Positions 34,374-41,921 of a stretch of 41,921 bases of DNA are shown in pieces. Within the stretch, counting starts at the first letter, position 1. Each line of letters begins with the position of its first letter. The stretch covers positions 1-41,921 of the forward strand of contig DXVO01000035.1 in NCBI GenBank assembly GCA_019417325.1, written 5' to 3'. This DNA comes from Parabacteroides sp. (GTDB lineage: Bacteria; Bacteroidota; Bacteroidia; Bacteroidales; Tannerellaceae). The notes below the pieces were generated by a model, which did not search any database, had not been told where the DNA came from, and saw only the letters and a program-made list of their open reading frames with translations. The position numbers were made by a program, and so were the translations under genes.

Positions 34374-34388
34374 CACTAAGGGTTTTTC
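34374..34388 (+). promoter_or_regulatory. CACTAAGGGTTTTTC element before the FecR gene
   Basis: Exact second copy of the element at 33733-33747, 37 bp upstream of the FecR ATG, between the sigma stop and FecR. No third copy was found upstream of SusC. Confidence 0.45.
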
Positions 34389-34424
34389 GATTCACTCACG
34401 ACTATACATATAGAAACGAACAAA

Positions 34425-35396
34425 ATGGATACCAGGATAGATTATATTATTGCACGTATTTTAAGCGGGGAATCTTCGGCAGAAGATATTTTCCATTTAA
34501 GCGAATGGCTGAATGAGAATGAGAAGCATAAAGAGGAGTTCTGCCGGTTAAAGAACTATTGGGATGCCGAAGTCACATTCAACCATTCCATCGTCCCCTC
34601 CCTCTCCGCCGAAAAGCTACAATGTGAAATCAATATGCGTACCGTCCGGCAGAAGAAGAAACGCTTATGGAGACAACTCTTCTCTTTTGCTGCAGCAGCC
34701 GTCTTTTTATTACTTCTGGCCGTTTCTTATTTTCATTATACGGATAAGCCGGCTTCTACCTATTATACGTATCTGACGGACGAGCAGAAATCGACGATCC
34801 TACTCGATGACGGGACGCGCGTCACCTTAAATGAAAACAGCCGTTTGACCTATTCGGATAATTTCGGCAAAGAGAAACGAAGAGTCCGGTTGCAGGGAGA
34901 AGCCTATTTTGAAGTAGCCAAAGACAGCCTTAAACCATTTCGTGTCGAGATGGACGGAGCTTCAATCACGGTGTTGGGTACGCATTTCAGTGTAAAGGCG
35001 GTCAAAGAAACAGACGAGATTACCGCAACCCTGGTGGAAGGGTCCATCCGGTTCGACGGTGCCAAACAGCATATTACCATGCTCCCTAACCAACAACTGA
35101 CATTCAAGTGTTCAACGAACCTGATAGATATTAAACAGATAGATACGGAAATCTCTACTGCATGGAAAGACGGGCTTTTAAAATACAAATCTGTGCCGTT
35201 TACCCAATTGATGCGTGAACTGGAGCAGGCATATCAGGTAACGATCCGGATTGAGAACAAAAAACTGATGAATGAATCTGTTACCGTATCCGGCACATTC
35301 AGCAAAGAACAAAGTATAGAGCAGATATTAAAAGTGATAGCCCGGAGCCTCCCTATCCGGTGGAACAACAGCAACGGAGTATATACCATCAAATAG
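34425..35396 (+). CDS. FecR-family anti-sigma factor
   Basis: 323 residues. A short cytoplasmic N-terminal region (about 1-80) that would bind sigma, one transmembrane helix (about 86-105), and a periplasmic FecR domain (YLTDEQKSTILLDDGTRVTLNENSRLTYSD ... RLQGEAYFEVAKDS ... FRVEMDGASITVLGTHFSVKA), then the C-terminal STN-like lobe (LKYKSVPFTQLMRELEQAYQVTIRIEN). It holds the ECF sigma at the membrane until the substrate-loaded SusC signals through its STN domain. Lies 73 bp after sigma and 180 bp before SusC. Confidence 0.92.
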   Translation: MDTRIDYIIARILSGESSAEDIFHLSEWLNENEKHKEEFCRLKNYWDAEVTFNHSIVPSLSAEKLQCEINMRTVRQKKKRLWRQLFSFAAAAVFLLLLAVSYFHYTDKPASTYYTYLTDEQKSTILLDDGTRVTLNENSRLTYSDNFGKEKRRVRLQGEAYFEVAKDSLKPFRVEMDGASITVLGTHFSVKAVKETDEITATLVEGSIRFDGAKQHITMLPNQQLTFKCSTNLIDIKQIDTEISTAWKDGLLKYKSVPFTQLMRELEQAYQVTIRIENKKLMNESVTVSGTFSKEQSIEQILKVIARSLPIRWNNSNGVYTIK

Positions 35397-35457
35397 AAAC
35401 AAATTGTCAAACTTAATCAGAGTCGCCCATGAAACAAATAACAAGCTATTAGTAAAA

Positions 35458-35488
35458 AAACCGGCAATACTCAACGTACTACCGGTTT
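35458..35488 (+). terminator. Hairpin between FecR and SusC
   Basis: AAACCGG (35458-35464) pairs with CCGGTTT (35482-35488), with further partial pairing inside. It lies about 61 bp after the FecR stop and 88 bp before SusC; it may end or attenuate the sigma-FecR transcript. The rest of this 180-bp gap holds no gene and no perfect -7 element. Confidence 0.5.
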
Positions 35489-35576
35489 ATTCAAAAATCT
35501 ATTTTCCGCTTCATCCGTTCCGTGACCAAACATTGCGGATAAAGCGAATTACGAATCTTTAAATCAGTACAAAAAT

Positions 35577-38500
35577 ATGGAAAATATTTTGCATTACAGG
35601 TTCTTCTCATCCGAGGACCTGAAAAAAACGCTATCGATTATGAAAATCACACTCCTTATGCTCTTTGTTGCCTTTTTTCAGACTATGGCGGTCGAGTCGT
35701 ACTCGCAAACAACCAAAGTATCTGTAAAGGCGGAGCAGATTACGCTCGTCGAACTTTTCTCGCAGATCGAGAAACAAAGCGAGTTCCTGTTTTTCTATGT
35801 AGACAATGATGTAAAGGACATTGCTGTCAATGTACAGATGAAAAACAAACAAATCCGGGAGGTATTGAACCTGGCATTACAGAATACGGGGCTTACCTAT
35901 TCTATTAACGACCGGTACATCAATATTATTCATAAAAACAATACCTCGAAGGAACAACAAAAAGGCAAGAGCATTTCCGGTATCGTTACAGACCGTTCGG
36001 GGATGCCTATTATTGGAGCCAACGTGTTTGAAAAAGGGACAAGCAATGGCGTCATTACGGATATGGATGGTAAATATACGCTCTCGGTCGGCGACAATGC
36101 GGTTCTGGTTATCTCTTATATAGGATATGTGAACCAGGAGATTAAGCCCAATGGCCAGACCTTTCTCTCTACGGAACTCATGGAGGATACACAGAAGCTG
36201 GACGAAGTGATCGTTGTAGGTTTCGGTACACAAAAGAAAGTGAACCTGACAGGGGCGGTTGCCAATGTGGACAGTAAATTGATTCAGGACCGCCCGATTA
36301 CTTCCGTTTCAGCCGGCTTGCAGGGATTACTGCCGGGCGTTACCGTTTCCCAACGCAGCGGACAGCCGGGTATGGACAACGGAACAATCCGTATCCGTGG
36401 TGTCGGCACTTTCAACAATGCAGACCCGATGGTGATTGTAGACGGGGTAGAGTCGAGCATGAACAATATCGACCCGAACGACATCGAGAATATTTCCGTA
36501 TTAAAGGATGCAGCCAGTGCCGCCATTTACGGTTCAAAAGCAGCCAACGGGGTAATCCTGATTACCACCAAACGCGGAAAGATGGGAAAAGCTTCCATCT
36601 CCTATGCAGCAAATTTCGGTTGGCAATCTCCCACCGAGTTACCCGAATATTGTAACTCGGCCGATTATGCCATACTGACAAACGAAGCCCGGAAATATGC
36701 CGGGAAAGCTGCTATGTATACCGACGCTGAAATCCAGAAATTCAGAGACGGCTCCGATCCGTATGCCTATCCGAATACCAACTGGCAGGACTTGCTTTAT
36801 GTGGGTTCAGGTTTCCAGCAAAGCCACAACATCAACATAACCGGAGGCGACGAACGGGTTCGCTATATGACCTCCGTGGGATATCAGGGGCAGGAAGGTA
36901 TCATCAGAAACGCCAACAAACGACAATATAATGCCCGTATCAACATCGATGCAAATCCGGTCAGGAACCTGGAAACCAGTTTCAGCTTTTCCTATAATAA
37001 CATAGCGATCAAGGAACCGACCAATCCGTATGTAGGCGGAATGGCACAGGTATTCCGTCAGGTAAACATGATTTCACCGATGGTTCCTTATAAAAAGGAG
37101 GACGGGACTTACGGAACAATCGGTGATGGTAACCCGATTGCCTGGCAGGACCTAAATGCAACGACCGACAAAAAGAGAAACCAGATGTTGGTTATCGGTT
37201 CGGCAAAATACAACATCATCGACGGGCTGTCTGTCAAAGGGCAAGCCTCTTATAATCTCTATACCGAAGACAGCAACGAATTTATCAAGGATATTCAATA
37301 CAATCCGAACAAATACCACGGACCAAACAAAATGTACCAGAATGATACGTTTGAAAATACAGTGATGGGCGATGTCCTGTTGGAATACAAAAAAGGTTTC
37401 GGGAACCACCATCTGAATGTTTTGGCAGGCTTTCATTCCGAACTCTACAACTACAAACTGACTACGGCTTATCGCCAGAACTTCCCGAGCAACGAACTGG
37501 GTGATATTAACGCAGGAGCAGAAGCCGGAGCGAAAGCAGAAGGCTACAGCCGCCAACTGGCAATGATTTCCTGGCTGGGACGTGTTAATTATGATTTCGC
37601 CGGTAAATATCTGGTAGAAGCCAATGTCCGTTACGACGGTTCATCCCGCTTTGCCGCAGCCAATCGCTGGGGTGTGTTCCCTTCTTTCTCCGCCGGATGG
37701 AGAATATCGGAAGAAGGTTTCTTTGAAAATGCACGCGACAAATTCGATAACCTGAAAATACGTGCATCCTGGGGTAAATTAGGTAACCAGACCACATCTG
37801 TCGGTTCCGAGCTGGTGGATATCGAATATTATCCGACTATCCCGACCATCAATTTAGGAGGCAACTACCCAATGAACGGGACAATCGCTACCGGCGGCTA
37901 CACCAAATACGCAAAGAACCAGAACCTGAGATGGGAGGAAACCACTTCATGGGGCTTCGGGCTGGATGTTTCCTTAATCCATAAAATCAACCTTACGCTG
38001 GACTACTATCAGAAAAGGACATCCGGTATCTTGATGGAAGTGCCAACGCCCAGTACATTCGGGTTGGAACGTTTTATCGATAACGTAGGGAAAATCAAGA
38101 ATCAGGGAGTCGAACTTGCCGTTCAATACAACGACCAGTTTGGAAAAGTAGGCTTCTCGTTCGGGGGAAACGTTTCGTATAACCGGAACAAAATCCTCGA
38201 CCTGGGTGGTGTAGACCAGATTATCGACGATAAATATATCAAACGTGTAGGTTGTGCACTGAACAGTTTCTTCGGATACGAAACAGCCGGGTTATACCAA
38301 TCGGAAGAGGATATCAGGAATTGGGCGACCTATAAAATCACAGGCCAGCAAGTAATGCCGGGCGACATCAAATATGTAAATATGACCGATGATAATGTGA
38401 TAGATGAGAAGGACCGCGTAGTGCTCGACTCCAGTGACCCCCGCATTAACTTCGGCTTCAATATCGGAGTGCAATATGCCGGTTTCGACCTGTTGGCATT

Positions 38501-38921
38501 CTTTCAGGGTGCGGCTTTGGTTAAAGGATATATGGACATTGAGGCTATCGGTTCAATCAACGGAGACGACGGCAAGCCGGCTTCTTTATGGATGGACCGC
38601 TGGAATACTTCCAATACAGACGGTCAATATCCGCGCGTTTGCGAGACCTTGTCAGGTCCCAGCATGCCGTCTACCATTTCTTCTTTCTGGTTGCAGAATG
38701 CGAACTATCTCCGCCTGAAAAACCTACAGTTCGGTTATACGTTTCCGCAGAAATGGCTAAGACCGCTGATGATTTCCAAGCTACGGATTTATTACAGTGC
38801 GCAGAACATCCTGACCTTTACCAAATTCCTGAAAGGCTGGGACCCGGAAGCTCCGGCAGGCAGAGGCGACTATTACCCACAGACACAAGTTCATGCCATT
38901 GGTCTGAACCTTACATTCTAA
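35577..38921 (+). CDS. SusC-like TonB-dependent transporter with STN signalling domain
   Basis: 1114 residues. N-terminal signal (hydrophobic segment about 21-38), an STN domain (about 45-118: LVELFSQIEKQSEFLFFY, IREVLNLALQNTGLTYSIND), a carboxypeptidase-regulatory-like domain (ISGIVTDRSGMPIIGANVFEKGTSNGV), TonB-box region LDEVIVVGFGTQKKVNLTGA, plug domain (DPMVIVDGVESS, GSKAANGVILITTKRG) and a barrel ending HAIGLNLTF. The extra STN domain is the part that contacts FecR, consistent with the sigma/anti-sigma genes upstream. Imports a glycan that cannot be named from sequence. Confidence 0.95.
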   Translation: MENILHYRFFSSEDLKKTLSIMKITLLMLFVAFFQTMAVESYSQTTKVSVKAEQITLVELFSQIEKQSEFLFFYVDNDVKDIAVNVQMKNKQIREVLNLALQNTGLTYSINDRYINIIHKNNTSKEQQKGKSISGIVTDRSGMPIIGANVFEKGTSNGVITDMDGKYTLSVGDNAVLVISYIGYVNQEIKPNGQTFLSTELMEDTQKLDEVIVVGFGTQKKVNLTGAVANVDSKLIQDRPITSVSAGLQGLLPGVTVSQRSGQPGMDNGTIRIRGVGTFNNADPMVIVDGVESSMNNIDPNDIENISVLKDAASAAIYGSKAANGVILITTKRGKMGKASISYAANFGWQSPTELPEYCNSADYAILTNEARKYAGKAAMYTDAEIQKFRDGSDPYAYPNTNWQDLLYVGSGFQQSHNINITGGDERVRYMTSVGYQGQEGIIRNANKRQYNARINIDANPVRNLETSFSFSYNNIAIKEPTNPYVGGMAQVFRQVNMISPMVPYKKEDGTYGTIGDGNPIAWQDLNATTDKKRNQMLVIGSAKYNIIDGLSVKGQASYNLYTEDSNEFIKDIQYNPNKYHGPNKMYQNDTFENTVMGDVLLEYKKGFGNHHLNVLAGFHSELYNYKLTTAYRQNFPSNELGDINAGAEAGAKAEGYSRQLAMISWLGRVNYDFAGKYLVEANVRYDGSSRFAAANRWGVFPSFSAGWRISEEGFFENARDKFDNLKIRASWGKLGNQTTSVGSELVDIEYYPTIPTINLGGNYPMNGTIATGGYTKYAKNQNLRWEETTSWGFGLDVSLIHKINLTLDYYQKRTSGILMEVPTPSTFGLERFIDNVGKIKNQGVELAVQYNDQFGKVGFSFGGNVSYNRNKILDLGGVDQIIDDKYIKRVGCALNSFFGYETAGLYQSEEDIRNWATYKITGQQVMPGDIKYVNMTDDNVIDEKDRVVLDSSDPRINFGFNIGVQYAGFDLLAFFQGAALVKGYMDIEAIGSINGDDGKPASLWMDRWNTSNTDGQYPRVCETLSGPSMPSTISSFWLQNANYLRLKNLQFGYTFPQKWLRPLMISKLRIYYSAQNILTFTKFLKGWDPEAPAGRGDYYPQTQVHAIGLNLTF

Positions 38922-38943
38922 TAACCGATTAACAGATGTCATT

Positions 38944-40569
38944 ATGAAAAAGATAGTATACATATTTTCAGCCATACTCTTATCCCTGACAAGTTGTTCC
39001 GACTTTTTGGAAAGAGGTCCCAAAGATGAACTGTCCCCTTCTTCCTTCTGGAGTAAAGAGGCGGATGCGACTTTAGCGGTAGTGGGATGCTACAGTTTCA
39101 TGGAAGTAAATTCCACCCCTATTTATTTTGATGCCATTTCAGACAATGCGTTCAGTTTCCACCGGTTTGCCGGTTGGCAGGTGATTGGCAACGGTTCCAT
39201 GTCGCCGGGTGAAACGCAGATGAAGAACTTTATGGATTTCAAAGGTATCCATGCCTGTAACGAATATCTGGAAAAGGAGAAAGAGATTGAGTTTACTACT
39301 CCCGGGCTTCGTGAGCGTTACCAGGCGGAAGTCCGTTTTATCCGGGCATACAGTTACTTCACCAAAACACAGGCATATGGCGATGTTCCTTTCTTCACTG
39401 AAAATTACGCAACGCCGGAAGAAGCTAAAGTAGGGCGTACAGCCCGCGAAACGGTAGAGCAATTTATCATTTCCGAACTGAACGAAATAGCACCGCAACT
39501 TCCGGAAAAAGAGGAACTGAGTGATGCCGGGCGAATTTCTCAGGGAGCTGCTTATGCTTTGTTGATGCGTCTTCACCTGTATCGGGGGGAACACGGAAAA
39601 GCCCTGGAGGCAGCTAAATTAGTGAAGGGCTATTCACTTTTCAAACAGGAAGGAAAGAGTGGTTACGAAAACTACGAAGGACTTTTCCTGATGGCTAACC
39701 AGGAATGCAGTGAATATATCCTGAACCTGGAGAATACGGAAAACACTCATCCGATGAACTTCATCACCTTTGTGCCGAACAGCCACGGTGGTTGGTCCGG
39801 AGTGGTTCCTTTGCAAAGCCTTGTCGATGCCTACGAAACGACCGACGGGCTAACGATAGAAGAAGCGAAGGCGGCAGGCAAATATGATCCGGCAAATCCG
39901 TATGTAAACCGTGACCCGCGTTTGCGTGCAACAATTATCTATCCGGGGCAGAACTGGGAAGGCGATATTTTCCGTTCTGTAGAAAGCACCAGTCCGGATT
40001 ATCCGGGTTCGGCAAACAATGCGACCCATTCGGGCTACAACTTCAAGAAGTTCTACAACAGCCTGTCGCAGTTCCCGCTGACCTATGAAAATACCGCCAA
40101 AAGCATACCCTTGTTCCGGTATGCCGAGGTATTGCTCACCATCGCTGAATGTAAAATAGAACTGAACCGGATTGATGAGGAAGTGTACAGCATCCTGAAT
40201 GATATACGTACCCGTTCCGGTATGCCGGAAGTAGACCGTACCAAATACAACAGCCCTGCCTCCCTGCGTGAGCTGGTACGCCGTGAACGGCGGGTGGAAC
40301 TGGCAGGGGAAGGATTGCGCCGTGCAGACATTATCCGTTGGGGTATTGTCAATCAGGTGATGAATCAGGATGCTTTAGGCTGCAACCAGGGAACAATCCT
40401 CAGTGAAGTATCAGACCCCGTCTTCGGCGATTTGAAAGTGAAGCTGGACAAAGAACCTTTCTTTGTGGAGAAACGAAGCTATAAAGAGCATAACCGGCTT
40501 TTACCGATTCCTCTGACGGAAATGGATAAGAACCCGAACCTGGCACCTAATAATCCGGGATATGAATAA
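38944..40569 (+). CDS. SusD-like surface glycan-binding lipoprotein (ECF-controlled locus)
   Basis: 541 residues. Lipobox SLTSC (C18) then SDFLERGPKDELSPSSFW. SusD/RagB fold with YQAEVRFIRAYSYFTKTQAYGDVPFF, RYAEVLLTIAECKIELN, ERRVELAGEGLRRADIIRWG and HNRLLPIPLTEMDKNP near the end. Partner of the STN-type SusC 22 bp upstream. ATG at 38944 is the only sensible start. Confidence 0.94.
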   Translation: MKKIVYIFSAILLSLTSCSDFLERGPKDELSPSSFWSKEADATLAVVGCYSFMEVNSTPIYFDAISDNAFSFHRFAGWQVIGNGSMSPGETQMKNFMDFKGIHACNEYLEKEKEIEFTTPGLRERYQAEVRFIRAYSYFTKTQAYGDVPFFTENYATPEEAKVGRTARETVEQFIISELNEIAPQLPEKEELSDAGRISQGAAYALLMRLHLYRGEHGKALEAAKLVKGYSLFKQEGKSGYENYEGLFLMANQECSEYILNLENTENTHPMNFITFVPNSHGGWSGVVPLQSLVDAYETTDGLTIEEAKAAGKYDPANPYVNRDPRLRATIIYPGQNWEGDIFRSVESTSPDYPGSANNATHSGYNFKKFYNSLSQFPLTYENTAKSIPLFRYAEVLLTIAECKIELNRIDEEVYSILNDIRTRSGMPEVDRTKYNSPASLRELVRRERRVELAGEGLRRADIIRWGIVNQVMNQDALGCNQGTILSEVSDPVFGDLKVKLDKEPFFVEKRSYKEHNRLLPIPLTEMDKNPNLAPNNPGYE

Positions 40570-40596
40570 GGCATTAATTGATTAAAGCAGCACATC

Positions 40597-41460
40597 ATGA
40601 AAAGATTCATTACCTGTATCTTCCTGTTTACATTGGCGGCATTCACACTGTCGGCACAAAGCAAAGTGCTCGAATCCGTCAGGTTTAAAAGCCATATTCT
40701 GGGCAAAGATGTATCTTATTCCATATACCTGCCCGACGATTATAATGTTTCCAACCGCTATTACCCTGTATTGTACCTGCTGCATGGCTGGACGGACAAC
40801 GAGACTTCGTGGGTACAAATGGGCGATATGAAACGGATTGCCGACCGGACCATCCGGAAAGAAAAGGCGGTACAAATGATTATCGTTATGCCCGATGCCG
40901 GGGAAACCTGGTATGTCAATTCCTTTGACGGAAAAGAAAGGTACGAAGATATGTTCTTTGAAGAACTGATTCCCGAAATAGAAAAGAGTTACCGGGCGCG
41001 TCCCGGCAAGCAATACCGTGCTATTTCGGGGTTGTCGATGGGTGGTTACGGTTCATTCTTATACAGCTTGCATCACCCGGACTGTTTCACGGCATGTGCC
41101 CCGCTTAGTGCTGCCGTCTATACGGACGAGATGATGGAAAAGAGTAAGAATAATGACCGGGGGAAGCTTTTCGACAAGCTATACGGCAAAGGTTGCCTGA
41201 CCGGCCACTGGTATAAGAACAGCATTATTTACATGCTGGAAAATATGAAAGAGGAAGATATTCCCAATATCTACTATTATATGGATTGCGGGGATGAAGA
41301 CACACTACTGCATGGGAACAATATCGTCCACGAAATCATGCAGAAAAAGAATATCAAACACGAACTGCGCGTTCGCGATGGGGGACACACATGGACATAT
41401 TGGAGAACAGCTTTGCCTAACGTAATGGAATTTGTCAGCAAACATTTTAACCGAAGCTGA
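40597..41460 (+). CDS. Secreted alpha/beta-hydrolase esterase (CE1/esterase D-like)
   Basis: 287 residues with a signal peptide (1-20, FTLSA). Alpha/beta hydrolase: oxyanion region YLLHGWTDNETSW, nucleophile elbow GLSMGGYG (S147), likely acid D233 in DCGDED, and histidine H264 in DGGHTWTYWR. Resembles CE1-type acyl esterases and tributyrin-type esterases that remove acetyl or feruloyl groups from glycans. Last gene of the sigma-FecR-SusC-SusD unit (27 bp after SusD) and its only enzyme; the glycan target probably carries ester groups, with backbone hydrolases encoded elsewhere or beyond the window. Confidence 0.87.
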   Translation: MKRFITCIFLFTLAAFTLSAQSKVLESVRFKSHILGKDVSYSIYLPDDYNVSNRYYPVLYLLHGWTDNETSWVQMGDMKRIADRTIRKEKAVQMIIVMPDAGETWYVNSFDGKERYEDMFFEELIPEIEKSYRARPGKQYRAISGLSMGGYGSFLYSLHHPDCFTACAPLSAAVYTDEMMEKSKNNDRGKLFDKLYGKGCLTGHWYKNSIIYMLENMKEEDIPNIYYYMDCGDEDTLLHGNNIVHEIMQKKNIKHELRVRDGGHTWTYWRTALPNVMEFVSKHFNRS

Positions 41461-41484
41461 CCGTTTCCTTACCGTACTTATGCT

Positions 41485-41526
41485 ATAGCCCGGGTATACG
41501 ACAAAACGAACGTATATCCGGGCTAT
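41485..41526 (+). terminator. Terminator of the SusC-SusD-esterase unit
   Basis: ATAGCCCGGGTATACG (41485-41500) pairs with CGTATATCCGGGCTAT (41511-41526) with one mismatch, 24 bp after the esterase stop, followed by TTGTATTT. As the stem is symmetrical it may also block transcription coming leftward from the invertible segment. Confidence 0.8.
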
Positions 41527-41542
41527 TTGTATTTCTGCTAAA

Positions 41543-41744
41543 AAGAGTACTATGTAGACTACGTTAAACTTGACAAATATATAAACATATTATTACATAT
41601 TAACTGCATAATCCTTTGATTTTAAACGCTTAATGCGTATAGAAATACGACCAAAAGCCGAGAATATATGATTCTTAACAGCTTTCACGGCACGAGTTTT
41701 TTTAATTTACCCCCGGTTTTTAACGTAGTCTACATAGTACTCTT
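41543..41744. repeat. Invertible DNA segment bounded by perfect 26-bp inverted repeats
   Basis: The 26 bases at 41543-41568 are the exact reverse complement of 41719-41744 (core GTACTATGTAGACTACG on the left arm). The 150 bp between them has no ORF, is AT-rich and carries one perfect TAnnTTTG element pointing left, close to the left repeat. This is the architecture of phase-variable promoters in Bacteroides and Parabacteroides, flipped by serine or tyrosine recombinases. No recombinase gene is in the window. Confidence 0.85.
41574..41581 (-). promoter_or_regulatory. -7 element TATATTTG inside the invertible segment
   Basis: Plus strand CAAATATA, i.e. TATATTTG on the minus strand, full match to TAnnTTTG. 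In this assembly it points away from the downstream gene (OFF). After inversion it would sit at about 41706-41713 pointing right, starting transcription near 41720. The -33 box is not clear. Confidence 0.55.
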
Positions 41745-41786
41745 CTATATCTCTTTAAAAACATACAATATAAACAGTTATAAGGA

Positions 41787-41837
41787 ATGAATCAGACATT
41801 TCGAAGAACCAGGTTCTTCAATACGTTTAAGAAATAG
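41787..41837 (+). CDS. Possible 16-residue leader peptide
   Basis: AAGGA lies just before an ATG and the frame reads MNQTFRRTRFFNTFKK then TAG. It lies between the invertible segment and the next gene, 67 nt after the start expected in the ON state, and contains a perfect 17-bp palindrome. It may be a leader peptide or chance. Confidence 0.25.
   Translation: MNQTFRRTRFFNTFKK
41803..41819. promoter_or_regulatory. Perfect 17-bp palindrome GAAGAACCAGGTTCTTC
   Basis: GAAGAACC and GGTTCTTC are complementary around one central base, 48 bp before the next ATG. It would form a hairpin in the leader or serve as a dimeric protein-binding site. Confidence 0.5.
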
Positions 41838-41867
41838 GGTAATAACAAACACAAACGATAATATAGT

Positions 41868-41921
41868 ATGGATATGAAAACGAAACTACAAGGTCTATGT
41901 CCCTCAATCAGACCGGTACAG
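41868..41921 (+). CDS. 5' end of a gene cut by the window end
   Basis: ATG at 41868 opens a frame with no stop to the window end: MDMKTKLQGLCPSIRPVQ (18 codons); a second ATG at 41874 is also possible. Too short for a family call; the basic start could precede a signal sequence. It is the first gene to the right of the invertible segment, so it is the likely target of the switch. Confidence 0.6.
   Translation, partial: MDMKTKLQGLCPSIRPVQ

Noticed and set aside
41543..41744. MITE or insertion-sequence remnant as explanation for the inverted repeats
   Set aside because: No flanking target-site duplication seen, no transposase remnant, and the promoter-in-segment layout before a gene start fits a DNA switch better; not fully excluded.

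Overview
The window is Bacteroidales chromosome, most likely Parabacteroides. Evidence: two SusC/SusD pairs, a periplasmic-sensor LuxR-type regulator, an ECF sigma/FecR pair, many secreted glycosidases and lipoproteins, promoter -7 elements of the TAnnTTTG type, and intergenic stretches that are AT-rich. The genus call is an inference from gene content: a characterised GH144 enzyme that resembles the one here comes from P. distasonis.

Layout. (1) 34-771: small membrane-anchored helix-hairpin-helix protein. (2) 931-7166, minus strand: a sugar-catabolic operon read aldolase, aldose-ketose isomerase, PfkB kinase, divergent GH92, preceded by a LacI-type regulator; the same palindrome (AAACCGGTTAAC) sits before the regulator and before the operon. 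(3) 7380-10150, minus: tcdA, lolD-like ATPase, NSS sodium symporter, closely packed. (4) 10325-12295, plus: a lone GH20 hexosaminidase, convergent with (5). (5) 12323-23865, minus: a locus for beta-1,2-glucan-like substrate (regulator, SusC, SusD, GH144-type lipoprotein, GH3), with a striking 22-bp phased palindrome array before the GH3 gene. (6) 23984-27898, minus: two DUF1680/GH127-type enzymes. (7) 28160-31003, minus: LamG/Ig-like lipoprotein plus GH76 endo-mannanase with no SusC/D pair beside them; a GC-rich 23-bp repeat array lies upstream. (8) 31347-33602, minus: PiT phosphate transporter with fused PhoU-like domain, preceded by 11-bp phased TTAC repeats resembling Pho boxes. (9) 33797-41460, plus: ECF sigma, FecR anti-sigma, STN-domain SusC, SusD and a secreted esterase. 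(10) 41461-41921: a terminator, then a 202-bp segment bounded by perfect 26-bp inverted repeats with an outward promoter inside (a probable invertible promoter, drawn here in the OFF orientation), then a tiny leader ORF and the first 18 codons of a gene cut by the window end.

How it works together: surface and periplasmic enzymes with SusCD transporters capture glycans (beta-1,2-glucan, alpha-mannan, beta-L-arabinofuranosides and an unknown acylated glycan), three regulatory styles are seen (LacI, periplasmic-sensor LuxR, ECF/anti-sigma), and a possible DNA-inversion switch controls what lies to the right. No tRNA, rRNA, IS element or CRISPR array was seen.
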